From assembly GCF_020085105.1 (NCBI RefSeq), contig NC_058044.1:28338206-28402205 (forward strand): DNA of 64,000 bases, in the 5' to 3' direction. Shown here one piece after another: positions 1 to 11,197 of this stretch. Below the pieces are notes generated by a model. It had not been told where the DNA came from and did no database searches. It saw only the letters and a list, made by a program, of their open reading frames with translations. The DNA is from Siniperca chuatsi. Lineage: Eukaryota > Chordata > Actinopteri > Centrarchiformes > Sinipercidae. Within the stretch, counting starts at the first letter, position 1. Every line of letters starts with the position of its first letter. Both the position numbers and the translations under genes were made by a program.

Positions 1-623
1 AAGTTATCTGTAAACTGTCATAAACACAATTAAGAAAAAAATAAATAGGACACAGAATTTATAATACAGCAATGGCGTTTATGTCACCATGGCCCATACA
101 AACACAAACAAGTCAAGGGAGATTGATAAGACAGAGAACTGATAAATGTCATTCAGTGTCACATAAAATCATGAACATTATGCTGGCAATTATTTGTCAA
201 CTAGGAATGCTACCTTGGCTTTTACCCTGTAGGCCGACATTGTTGTTTGTTTTGTCAGCTGACAGTTACTTGGTTGCTGCCGCTGGCTGACAGATTACAC
301 TCCATTTAAACAGTTTTCCCGGGCCCTCGCCGTTACGCATTAAGCGGTGCACCGGCGCACTGAAATAGAGCAGACCCAGTGTTTAGCTCTGTTAGCTGTT
401 AGAGCTGTTAGCTCTGTTAGCTGTAAACACACCGCAGGACTCTGCTGCCCACCGGCTGCTAACAGCTAACAGCTAACAAGCTCTCCTACTGTCAATTTCA
501 CCACCGATTTGTTGTCCACAGTGTAGCATTATCATGGAAAAACAATATACTCACACACCCACCAGGGTAGCGCCTGGCTAAAGTTAGCTAGCTAATAGCA
601 AGCAGCTGCCTCGACTGTTTGAA

Positions 624-920
624 TCAAATGATGTGCTCGGTCTGTAACCAGCGCAACATATTTGCGAGGTCCTTTCCAGCAAGCCCTTTGTGACTGAGGG
701 GATAGATGGACCGGTACCGCAGGAACATTTCAGATTCTTCATATTTCTGGTAGGTGAAAGTACAGCACGAGAAGACAAGCTCCGTTGTACTCAGCGCTCG
801 GTTCAGTTTGTCATTTACTAAGTAGCAGTTATACATACATTTCGTCCCGGAGGCGTCCCGGGGAAGATCTCTGTGCGTCCCAAACACATTTCCTACCATC
901 ATGTAAATGCGTCCCGTCAT
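624..920 (-). CDS. Unrecognised 98-codon open frame
   Basis: An ATG-started frame on the minus strand whose first codons lie in the right half of a 31-bp palindrome. I do not recognise the product. It has no obvious signal peptide or membrane segment and contains several cysteines and tyrosines. It sits between a GC-rich stretch rich in the word GTTAGCT (about 360-480) and a retroelement-like tail (959-1000), so it may be part of a dispersed repeat rather than a host gene. No splice context was found that would extend it convincingly. Its length alone is not significant in this window. Confidence 0.12.
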   Translation of the reverse strand: MTGRIYMMVGNVFGTHRDLPRDASGTKCMYNCYLVNDKLNRALSTTELVFSCCTFTYQKYEESEMFLRYRSIYPLSHKGLAGKDLANMLRWLQTEHII

Positions 921-939
921 CCCTGGGATGACGGGACGC
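909..939. repeat. Perfect 31-bp palindrome (15-bp arms, 1-base centre)
   Basis: The arms 909-923 and 925-939 are exact reverse complements around T924. The arm begins GCGTCCCGTCATCCC. Related CGTCCCG words recur just upstream, at about 843-883. Such a structure would form a very stable hairpin. It may be an internal or terminal inverted repeat of an unrecognised element. Confidence 0.85.
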
Positions 940-954
940 TGTTAATCTCGAGGT

Positions 955-1002
955 TTGCTCAAGAGACCTCCTGGTTAAATAAAGGTTAAATAAAATGAAT
1001 TG
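955..1002 (+). repeat. Retroelement-like 3' tail
   Basis: The words GAGACCTCCTGG and GGTTAAATAAAGG, followed by AAATAAAATGAA, resemble a very common teleost repeat terminus that ends in a short A/T-rich repeat. The assignment rests on recollection of that family. It follows directly on the palindrome at 909-939. Confidence 0.4.
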
Positions 1003-1859
1003 CATTCATTTCATTTCATTTTTGTTATACTGTGTAATGCCGCTGTAAAGTGGGACTGTTTTGAAAATTGCCCATGTCAGTGCCTTCAAAGACAAGATTG
1101 GAGAGTCAGCAGCCTGAATACTGCAATAAACGATCCAATTCTTTTCATACTTTTGAAACGTCCACGTTTACTTATGGTTTGTTTTTGATTTTGTGACAAC
1201 ATCACACATGCATGCAGTGCTTGTACCAGCAGACTAGCAATTGTTGGATGTCAGAGTGTCCTCAGGTGCATCACCATGAAGAGTTTTGAAATAGTATGTT
1301 TGCAGTCGTATCATCACACGATAGCATGGGACATATTACTAATCTCAAGCAAGTTGTCTTTGCAAGTACATTTTCAGACCGTAGTGAACAGAATGGATTG
1401 ATGCCCCTCTAGACGGTAGGAAATCATTCCACAAACCCACGATCCGTCCTGGAAACTGGTGGGCATTAATATACATAATTTGTAGTTAATGGGTTAAACA
1501 TGTAAAACCACAGTTTAAGAACGAGAAAGGTTGTATAAACTGCCTCAGAACAGTTCTCTTCTCACTTCCTCCTTTGTCTCCAATCTCTCTTTTGCTCTGT
1601 GCTTCGCTCTTTTATTCTTCCAACTCCTGATTGATGAGTCACTCGTTATTTAGGCCCAAACACTGACAAAAGAGAGGCTGTGAGCCATTTCATTTGCACC
1701 AAATTAAAAATAAAATCTTTCAGATTGTGCTATGTTGCTTAAATCTAGGTTTAGAAAAAAGATAATGTGCCTGAACATCTAAATTGTCAACAGAGAGTTT
1801 ATTTCATTTTTTCCCTTCCAGGCGGGCTCCAAAAAAAGAGGTAGTCCAGGTACTTTATT

Positions 1860-2660
1860 AGGTAAATTATTCCTGAGAGGGCTGAAGGGACACACCAATC
1901 AGAGCTAATCTCGTTTGATTCCAAACATGAACGCTGCTCCCTTTAACCTTAACCACTCAGCTGTGCAATTGTTCACTCAGTAGAGAGAGCAACTCTGTGT
2001 GTAATTAGCGGAAGACCCCTTTATGAATGAAATTAGCATCATCTTTGTCCTCTCACCAGGAGTATAGCCCTAATTATCCATCTGCATGTTCCAAGGGAGG
2101 CCATACACAAGGCAGAGGAGGACAATTGCATTATGGCCCTTCTGCTGGCCCTCGTTTGCTGAGCTGAAAAAAAAGATTTAGAAAAAAGCGCAGACTTTTG
2201 TCCAGCGAAATGAGGGCAAACTCTCAAGTGCTAATTGAAGTCTGACTGCAGATGTGTCTCGTTAATTTTCCACCACCGGGTCACACTGTAACCCCCGGCA
2301 CGGCCATTTCTATGAGCGAATGTGTGTCTATGTCTAAATGTGTGTATAGTGATGGTCTGTGTGTGTGCATCCAGTGTTTTGGGTAAGATCATTTTAAGGG
2401 GAGAAGTGGGGGGGCGCCCAGAGATTAAAGTAAAAATCCAGCGCTGGGTGCCTGCACAGCGCCCAGCCTCGCTTCTGATTAAATATGCTAATGTTCCTCC
2501 TTTGTGCTTTGATGTGGGATGAACAATGGTGGCAGCGTTGGCGGGGGGCGTTACCGTGAGACGATGTAATCCTTTATTTGTCGCCATGCAATGACACCCA
2601 GCTGAGCGCTGTGACAGTCCAAATCAATCATGTCACAGGGAGTCGCCATGAGTCCGCCAG
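1860..2660. other. Candidate conserved non-coding island
   Basis: This stretch lacks repeats and shows balanced composition with many homeodomain/POU/SOX-like words such as TAATTAG, ATGAATGAAATTAG, TATGCTAAT and AACAATGG, next to GC-rich blocks. That texture is common in vertebrate developmental enhancers. It is an inference from texture only. No open frame here has exon-like borders. Confidence 0.3.
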
Positions 2661-4659
2661 CTAACTATCCCCCCTACTCCTCAACTTCCAAGGCTGTGCA
2701 ACTCTAATTAGCTTCCCTCTCTCAACATGGTTCAGAAGGAGGGAACCGAGACAGATATGAAGAGAGAAAGTTCTTCAGCAACAGCATGAAGTGCAGGCAC
2801 TGAATACAGTCTCAGGCACCAGGCACATGAAACACGCTAACAAGTTGCACATCACACTATCACACAATCAGACATTTTAGGAGAAAAGGGAGTCTCTGTG
2901 AAAACCGTCTGTTGGACATTTTAGGTTGGGGAAGTGCTAGCCTCTGCTAAAACAGAAGAAATGGGCCTCCTGGTAAATCCTAAATTGTCTTATTTACATG
3001 TTGTGTCTTCTTGCTAGCAGGGGCGGACGTAACGAATTACATTCAGCTTCATGTCCATGTGCACTCAGCTGACACTCTGGAAAATGAAAGTGATTTCAAT
3101 GCAATAAGAAACTGAACTGAAAAAGAGTAATTTCAAAATTGGCCATATTTGTGACTTACCTTGTGTAGGATTCTAGTCCAATTTTCATGTGTGTTGGCAC
3201 TGACATTATTTCCTAAGTGATTATTGTTACTCTCCAAATGCATTGAAATGTATAGATTTATACTACAGTCTTTAAAATGTTCTTGGGGGGGGGCAGGACC
3301 CTGAACCCCCCCTAGTGGGGCTAGGACTCATGACCTCAGTATTTCTAAAGTCCTGGCTACGGCCCTGGTGGTGTAGAAAAGTATTTTTCTTGATTTTGTT
3401 TTGCAAGTAGTACATGTTTGACATGAGATGTCTGAAAAAAAAGTTTTTCTTCACTTTTTTGACTTCTCTATGTACGTATAGTACGAGCAGAGAATAGCCT
3501 TTTTGTAACGTACCAGTTTATGCTTCTGCACTATTTACAGATACGTTTTTGCTTCATCTTACATTCCATTCCAAAGGAATCACACTGCTATTCACCCACA
3601 AACTGTGCCTCAGAGACAGTGTGCAGTTAGTCCACTGTCAACCCAACTGTGGATAGAGACTGTTTCACTTTTCAGACACTCGCATCCTCCTATTGTATTG
3701 CTCACTTTCACAGTTTTGACCAGAATTTCCTGGCATATTTACCATGTTTACTCTACTTTCATCATGCCACGATCAGGATGTGACACTGCCGTGACTCTGT
3801 TTCAAGACGTCTCCTCAGCTTGAAACCGTCATCGTTGTCACACCCTGGCGATCTGTCGCTCAGCTGCACGCGCACAAAGCTTGAAGAGATTCTCTTCAGA
3901 GAGCTGCGTGTATGGGTGTGTGTATATGTGTGTGTCTGAGAGACAGAAGAGGGGGTGCTGGGATATGAAGTAGAGGGGCTTTTATCAGCCTCTGAGTTGG
4001 AAGTCTTTGAGGGCCTCCTCAGAAGCTCAGCATTTCTTCCATTGTTCTATTTCCATCCCTCGCTTCACTCCTGTCACATGTAGAATTACAAAAGGCCTCC
4101 TATACTCCCCCACCCATACCCCTCCTCTTCACTCATACCCCACCCCTTTTCACCATGTTCCAACGTCAGAGAGGCATATAACCCACTTAGATTATTCTCA
4201 AAATACTTCACAACTTTACAGTGTTCCCACCGCAAATTGGAGTTCAGGCAAAAAACTGGAACTGGAAAGCTGAGGTTGTGAACTTTTTGGTTTGAAGCAA
4301 AAAGCGGATCTCCTAATTTAACCTCAGTCACTCCCTCATACAGAAAACAATAACACTCCTGTGTACTGTAGTTACACTGTGCCACACACTGTGTACACAT
4401 GGTAACAGTATAATGGGACGTTTTCTTGCCTTATCTTGAATCCCCACTTCAAGTCCATTATTGTAAATGTGTGAAGATCAGTGCAGCTGTAAAATGAAAA
4501 ACACACCTCACACACTCACCTTCTAACCTAAGGGATGGGTGGAGAGATTCTACCTGGTGTCTGCACATCATCCTCCGGCAACATGGTGTGTTTATTGTCC
4601 AAGGTAAGGTGAAATCCTATCACAACTAGAGCTGACTCCGTCTTTCTCTCAAACACATG

Positions 4660-4660
<1 letters not shown>

Positions 4661-4686
<26 letters not shown>
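4661..4686. repeat. (AC)n microsatellite
   Basis: Thirteen uninterrupted AC dinucleotides are seen directly. Confidence 0.95.
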
Positions 4687-4690
<4 letters not shown>

Positions 4691-7311
4691 ATATCTGAGA
4701 CCTTGAAAAGCCTGCCTGCAGGCCTGCAGCCATTAACAGGTGATGCCGATGTGACATCTCAGCTACAAGAGACAGAGCCCCTTCCTTTGCTCTCCTTTCT
4801 CTTCTTCTATTACCCCTTATTTTTCCCTTTATCTTGTCTTAGCTCCTGTGCCTTGTCCTTCCCCCCTCGTTTTCTCTTTTTCCCTCATCCTGTCCCATCT
4901 TTTCTTTCCCTTCTGCCCCCGTTGTCATCGTCCCTTCCCCCCTTTCTGCCCTAAGGAACACAGTGACTTCAGGTTTCAGTGGTAGACACAGGAAAAAGAG
5001 GATTAGTTGGCCATTTCCCTAAACATAAACTGCAGCAGGTGTATTGGAAATCCCCCTGTCTTGCTTTTGTGCAGCAGAGATCACCTTTGATTTTTGAGAC
5101 GCATCGCCTGAGAGCATGTGAAACCGAACTGTGAGCCAGGGAATGCAAATAGAGTTATGTCTCGGTCACTGATACACCCTAAACATTAACTGTGCATCGC
5201 CAGTGGTGTAATAGCTCGTTGTACCAGAGTGCACCACTGCTCCTCCCTCCTCCTCTGTGCACCAACCCAGCGGATCCTCTGTCCAATGTAATCAAATATG
5301 ACACCAGCTTGTGCAAACACCAACTTGGCCATGTTATCTGTGCCATTTTCCTCCTCTCACTCCCTCCTTTTCCTCCCTCCCCCAGCTACCTTTTCTTTTT
5401 CCATTCATCCATCGGAGATAACGGGAGGTGATTTCAAACCCTCTGTATTCAGATGCTGCTGCAGAGCTCGTTCCTCTGCCTGTTGGCATGTCGCGTGAAA
5501 GTTCACGTGTGTGTGCGTGTGTTCGTGTGTGTAAGGTGAATAAAGGTATCATTGTTGGTTGCAGGTGTGTGCTTGTGCCAGGCAGGCTTCAGCGGAGGAT
5601 CCGGAGAACAATGGCTCTCTGTTGGAGCACACACCTGAGTCAGAAAGGGGAGGTGAGAGGGCCCAATCGCAGGAAGATTACACAAGAGCAGACTTCATTA
5701 AACCTGAGGGGGGCAACGGCGGGAGGGAGTGGAGGGAGAGATAAAAAGGTGCAGGAACGTGGAGTGAGGGATGGAAGGAGAGGGGAACATGGAGGGAGAA
5801 ACAGAGGGGCTAAATACCAGGAGTGGGGGGACTGAGGAAAGTGGAAACGGAGGGTGGAGGGTTATAGTGTCAAAGTGAGCTCAATGTTGAATGAAAACTA
5901 ATGTAAGTGTATGGGGACAGAGGAGTCGAGGTTACTGTGGATGCACAGCAGGTGCAGCTTCACATGAAGAGCATTTTGCCTCCATTTCTTGTCTACAAGA
6001 AGCATGTAGCCCTATGTGGATGGCATGATGGGATAGGTGGTGACACAAACCACACCCTCAATGTGATGAACAAAACTTCCGATGCTGTTCAGATGAGGGT
6101 GCAGGCAACAGCACAGTTATCAAACTTGACTTCCCCTTCTTCTTTAAACCTGCATTTTGGGTTGGTTTTTTGTTTGTTTTTTGCCACTTGGGGGCAACCT
6201 ACTGTAACAAGCTGTGATCACAACATTGACATATTATTACCTTATAAAGCAGATGAAGGAAACGTGTTAGCAAACAGTGGCTTATTTACACATAGAACAA
6301 ATAGTTTTCTGGCATCCTGACAAATGTTAGTCCAATATTCACTCTTCTTTCAACTCTGTTTTGTCTCTTTCCACAAATTCCTGAGAAAAATATCTGGCTC
6401 TTTAGCTGCCAAATGCTCCACGATGTTCACCAGCTAGTTGCTAACTGTTTCTGTCTGCTGTTTAGTGCTGAGCGGGTAGCGTGCAGTGGGTTTTTAGCTG
6501 AAAACAGCTTCCTGCTGTGGCTGGAGACAAGGCTGATGTAAGACTAAATGAAAACATAAAGATGTGGGCCGTAAAACCAAAACAATGTGTGAAAAAGGTA
6601 AACTCTTGTCCACTGTCTCCCCAGCTATGGCGCTCCGAAGTGTTCAGTATTAAATAAATAATTATGAAATAAATAATATGTAAATGAAACAATAAATTGT
6701 GAAATGATTTAAGACATTATTACAACTGAACTCATTATAATTAAATTTTAATTCATCCTTGTTTTCATAATAGGGAGTAATTTTATAGGGACATCATTTT
6801 TATTTCATAATATATGTTTTCTTTCAAAATGCCCCTTTTCAGAAGTCCATAATGACACATCAATAAAAAAATAATGAAATAACATAACAGAGTTACACAT
6901 AGTTGGTTCATTTATATATTTTACACAGTTTATTCATATGATTATTTTATTTCATAATGTCGTTTTTATTTATTTAATATTGAACATTTTGGTACTCTGC
7001 AACAAGAACTGCATTGTAAGAGAAAATGGCCATTCCAAATTTAGAGAAAATGTGTTTTAACATATATAAGTAACTTATAAAATTCTCCACATCTGACCTA
7101 ACTATTTAGAGGCAGTGGGAAGCCACAGTGCAGGGCCTGGGAACCAACTCGAGGGCTGAGTGCCTAAAAGAGCAATGTCAGGAATATTCTCTACATGCAC
7201 AGGTTCGGAGTGGGAGGAAACCAGAGCATTTGGTGCGAAAAACACATGTGTTTTGAACCATTTTTGCTATTATCCAGGCAGCCATTGGTTTCAGTCCATT
7301 TTATTCCATGT

Positions 7312-7473
7312 TAGACCTGTACAGACATTTTGACTTGTCATAGCAGGAAAAGCACAGGTGCAATTAATAACATTAATTATGACAGCATTCCACTTAGTTT
7401 CACTTCGCTATTAGTTACACCTAAACTTTTCCTTCTATGACAAGTCAAAATATCTGTTGTGAGAAAGGTTTAT
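7312..7473. mobile_element. Short MITE with ~30-bp terminal inverted repeats
   Basis: The left end (TAGACCTGTACAGACATTTT, continuing with GACTTGTCAT) matches the reverse complement of the right end, about 7,437-7,473 (TGACAAGTCAAAATATCTGT, then TGTGAGAAAGG). A longer relative with the same ends lies at 10,949-11,197, and a fragment of the left end lies at 24,847-24,869. It has no coding capacity, as expected of a non-autonomous DNA transposon. The superfamily is not assigned. Confidence 0.7.
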
Positions 7474-7811
7474 TACCTTGACATGTGTGATAGATACTAT
7501 AGGTGAGCCATTACACTGAACATCATTCAACTTGTTGTTGCAAGGGCTTGAATGTAACAGACGTTCCTTTATTTTAAAAAGCCACTCCAGCTTTAACAAA
7601 CTTAAACTAGGCATGTTGTTCACTGTGATTGACTAGCTACGTATTGCGAATCTCTGGCTGTTTATTTATCTATTTATTCATGGTAAAATGCTTTGTAAAA
7701 TCTATACAACATGTGGTAGGCTCTGGCTCACCATCAATAATAAATACATGTTTTGTGAATTTCTGATAAGGTTTGTTGATACAAGGATTTTCTTTGTTGA
7801 AAATGGAAGAA

Positions 7812-7850
7812 GAATTACTTTATTAATCCCCCTTGGGGGAAATTCATCTT
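7812..7850. repeat. Dispersed repeat fragment
   Basis: The words TTTATTAATCCCCCTTGGGG and GGAAATTCAT resemble the terminus of an abundant teleost retroposon family. Only the end is recognisable. Confidence 0.35.
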
Positions 7851-7865
7851 TCTACAACACAGTTA

Positions 7866-8320
7866 TACAGTCCGTGGCCTTTTTATTAGTTACACCTGTA
7901 AAATCAAACGCAAATCAATAGAACAGCTCAGCCATAAATTCTACCTTCACAAAGATAATAATGCTCAGTTTTGACTGACACTGTCAGAGAGATATTGATG
8001 ATAGATAACTATGTGTTTATCATTGAGGCTGTAGGTTGCAGCGGTGTTGAACTGGACTGCATTATATTGAGAGGTGGTTCTAATGTTTTGTCCACCCCAT
8101 TTACAAACATGGGGGGGGGGATATTAGTATAATATAGTCCAGTACAACACCAACTCTGTGACCTCAGTAATAAACACATATTGAATTAACACTTCTCAGA
8201 AAGTTTGAACAAAAACTGGTCATTAGGAGCTTCGTCAAGGAAGAATATGTGGCAGCGATGTTGTATTGGATTCCATTAGATTGTAAAAGTGTACCTAATA
8301 AAGTGGCCAGGGAGTGTAGT
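7866..8320. mobile_element. MITE with GGCC..TTTATTAG-type inverted ends
   Basis: The left end at about 7,866-7,898 (GGCCTTTTTATTAGTTACAC) is inverted relative to the right end at about 8,289-8,320 (GTACCTAATAAAGTGGCC followed by AGGGAGTGTAG). The right-end words are a familiar terminus of a common fish non-autonomous DNA element. The interior (about 8,060-8,110) carries TTTTGTCCACCCCATTT, which recurs at about 29,247. It has no open frame of note and contains a G9 run at 8,111. Confidence 0.6.
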
Positions 8321-8439
8321 TAAAGTGTAGCCAAGTTATCTTAGTCACAGTCAAATGTTTTTGAAATATTAGTTTGAAAGGTTGAAATAATGGAGTGTCA
8401 CATAAGAGTGTCATGTCACCACCTCATCTATCGAGTGAA

Positions 8440-9480
8440 AGTTTAAAGTTGAGACATTGCGGCACCGCCTACTCAAATGCTGTATTTATATTAGGTAAAT
8501 GCGGGACTGAAGGGAACTCCTGTGCAACCCGTCCGATGTTGATCGTCCATCCACAAACAGCTGGAGGGATGTAAACATAACGGTGCGCTCCGCATGGAGA
8601 ATGTAGAGCACCAGCTCATAAATGACAGGCTTTAAAATAACACCAAGGCCACTGGGGAGCGAGACTGTATCATAAGAGACGACTCACGATCTGTAAGGAG
8701 ACACATCTCCTACTGTGAGATGTGTGGCTGTATGGAATCCTAGAAAGTGCTTCATGAGCAGCCAAACCCTGTTATGGCGTTATTGATATGAAGTAGTAAT
8801 GAGTTTCACACCAAGACTTTGCATGCATTGTTTTCGTCAAAGACAGAGAGAGGTGATCCATAGGTGTGAGAGAGATGTTCATCAACTGAAACAAACAACA
8901 AGTGATACATTCTGCATGTTGATCTCATTCTGTGGGAGTTTCTTTAAGATCATCATACATTAGTCAGGCAAAGATAAATGCTAATGTATCTTGTAGGATG
9001 TCAAGTATATAATGAAGTAGTCCAGACATGAAGAATGTTTAGTGTTGTTGGATTACAGACAACGATTACGGAAAACAGGGAGGATCTCATTCAAAGGCTT
9101 TTGTCATTAATTCATGACATGTTCACGGTAAAGCTGGATAAGAAGGAGGAGAAGTGGTGACAAGATGACAAAAGAAAAAATTGCATTGAAAAAAGAGTAA
9201 TTTCGCTCCTCATCTCCCTCCCTCCCTCTCCATCCTTCAGTCATCCCTCCCTCCTGTCTCTCTTTCTGCAAAAGTTCAGAAAGTCAAAGCATCCCTACTT
9301 TCACACAGGATGAACACTGTTCCTGTCTCAACTCCTCAAATATGAAACGCAAATGGTATGTAAATGTCGTCTTTGATTCTGTTTAATGTATCCGGGGTAC
9401 AAGGTGCAAAGAATAAAAGAGCCTTCTCCTCCCCGCCTATAAAGCGTTACGGAACACCTTTACAGGACAGTGGACCCCCT
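8440..9480. other. Candidate conserved non-coding islands
   Basis: Two repeat-free stretches, about 8,480-8,700 and 9,330-9,480, combine AT-rich factor-like words (ACGCAAATGG, TATGTAAATG, CTTTGATTC, CATAAATGACAGG) with GC-rich segments. A pyrimidine-rich (CCCT)n-like tract lies between them at about 9,205-9,250. They resemble conserved enhancers in texture only. Confidence 0.25.
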
Positions 9481-9918
9481 GCTGTGAGGATAATAGGAAG
9501 AAATTGTTTTGCTATGAGATGAAGTGATAAAGGGAAAAGTATGATTTTTCAAAGACTTCGCTTCAACACCCTCCACGCGTTCCTTCTGGAGTGCATGAGA
9601 GAGAAATTGTCGAGCGCTAATTGAGTGATAGCTGATTGTTGAAGTGTTCATCTTTGATGTTTTTCTCTTTTTTTTCCCGCACATGTAAATGAAACATCAA
9701 GAAAGTGGCAGATTTTTTGCAAGGAATTAGGATGAAGTTGGAGTTTGAAGGAGGATAGTTTGCAAGGTCTGTGTGTGTTTCCATGGATGTGTGTGTGTCA
9801 GTGGGCATGCTGCTCCTGAATGAGGTCGGGGCAAAAAAAATTTAAAGACCTGCGTGGTAAAGAGGGAGCAACAGACAGTTGACCCATGTCAGGCAAAAGC
9901 TCCGAGCTTGGTTTACAG

Positions 9919-10567
9919 CAGTGGTGGAAGATGTATACTGATCTTTTACTTAAGTAAAAGTACCAATATATCAATGTAAAAATACTCCATTGCAAGTAAA
10001 TCCTTCATTCAAAATCGTACTAAAGTAAAAGTACAGAAGTATTAGCTGCAAAGTGAAACTACTTGCTCTGCAGAAAAACGAAATGTCCCTTGTGACTGAA
10101 ATGTTATTGTATATGACATTATTAGATTAATGCTGGTGCAGCAATGCGTGAGCAGGATTATGTTGTAGTCGGTCGAGGTGGAGCTAGTTTTAACTACTTT
10201 ATATACTATTAAGTATTTTAGTCCACTGGTTCCCAACCCTAGGGGTCAGGCCCTTCCAAAGGGTCACAAGATAAACGTGATGAACGGTCGTAAGATGAGT
10301 AATGGCAGAGGAAAGAAGAAAGAACAAAGTCATAAGCCAAAATGGTGGCTGCCGTCATAATTACTACGGCTGACGTTTTGGCTCATTCACATTGTATCGT
10401 ATCATATGTGTTTTATGTATTAATGTAGTAGAGTAAAAAGTAAATATTTCCTTCTGAAATGTAATGGATTAGAAGTATAAAGTAGCATAAATAGAAATAC
10501 TCAAGGTACAAGTACCTCAAAATTGTAATCAAGTACAGTACTTGAGTAAATTGACTTTCTACCACTG
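9919..10567. mobile_element. Non-autonomous hAT element with perfect 8-bp target duplication
   Basis: The element starts CAGTGGTGGAAG and ends with the inverse of CAGTGGTAGAAAG. It is flanked by identical 8-bp repeats GTTTACAG at 9,911-9,918 and 10,568-10,575. An 8-bp duplication and CAG..CTG ends are diagnostic of hAT transposons. The interior is full of AAGTAAAAGTAC/AAGTAC words, a hallmark of an abundant fish hAT MITE. There is no transposase. About 10,223-10,350 resembles part of a second hAT-type repeat (TCCCAACCCTAGGGGTCAGG) nested inside. Confidence 0.9.
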
Positions 10568-10948
10568 GTTTACAGACGGATGAAGGGCTTGCTGCTGCTC
10601 CACTCTGTGGGTGAATGAGGAGACATTGCCATGGCAGCGCTGGAACAGGTCAGGGCAAAGTGGAGGGCAAAGAATGGAGGCTAAAAAAAAAAAAGGCTTT
10701 TTAAGGTGCTAGGTTTAACACCTTGTTCATGCGTTTTGCCTGGCTAAAGCTCAGTGTGAATATGCTCTGCCATTTGTGCGCACTGACAATCAGACTCCTT
10801 TTGCCAGTCATCTCAAAACCAATACTTTGCTCATGCTGTCAGAAAATTCAGGTTTCCAGTTCCAATTACAGTAAAACTACACTTAATTACAACTTGGGCC
10901 TTATTATTTTGTTATTTCGTTTATGACAGCATTATATTCACTAAAGTA

Positions 10949-11197
10949 ATAGACCTTTTTCACAGCAGACATTTTGGCACGTCATAGTAGGAAAAGCACA
11001 GGTGTCCTTAATAACGTTTATAACGAGTGCATTCCATGCAGGTGAGCAAGTTCCAGGGTCCTGGTATTGTGCGTGCTGGCTCACTGTCACGGCTTACTGG
11101 GAGACTTAATGGAACTGAGCCATGGTTAATGAAATTTGTTTCACCTGTGCTTTTCTTGCTATGATGAGTCAAAATGTCTGCCGTGAGAAGGGTCTGT
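10949..11197. mobile_element. Second copy of the 7.3-kb MITE family
   Basis: The left end (TAGACCTTTTTCACAGCAGA, continuing CATTTTGG) and the inverted right end (CAAAATGTCTGCCGTGAGAA, continuing GGGTCTGTT) pair over about 45 bases. These include the shared inner words AGGAAAAGCACAGGTG and CACCTGTGCTTTTCTTGC. The copy is about 90 bases longer than the copy at 7,312. Confidence 0.75.

Larger units (their letters stand above)
1003..7310. other. Intergenic stretch, no gene seen
   Basis: Only short chance frames occur. There is a poly-G plus C-run patch at 3,286-3,320 with a short repeat-like tail (CTGGCTACGGCCCTGGTGG at about 3,351), a (CA)n run at 4,661, pyrimidine-rich tracts at 4,780-4,950 and 5,340-5,400, a purine-rich GGAG tract at 5,700-5,870, and an AT-rich block at 6,640-6,980. 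The block at about 1,860-2,660 looks different and is listed separately. Confidence 0.6.

Noticed and set aside
5428..5835. 135-codon plus-strand frame
   Set aside because: Glycine/arginine-rich product of a GGGAGG-type tract and a GT-rich tract, with no domain.
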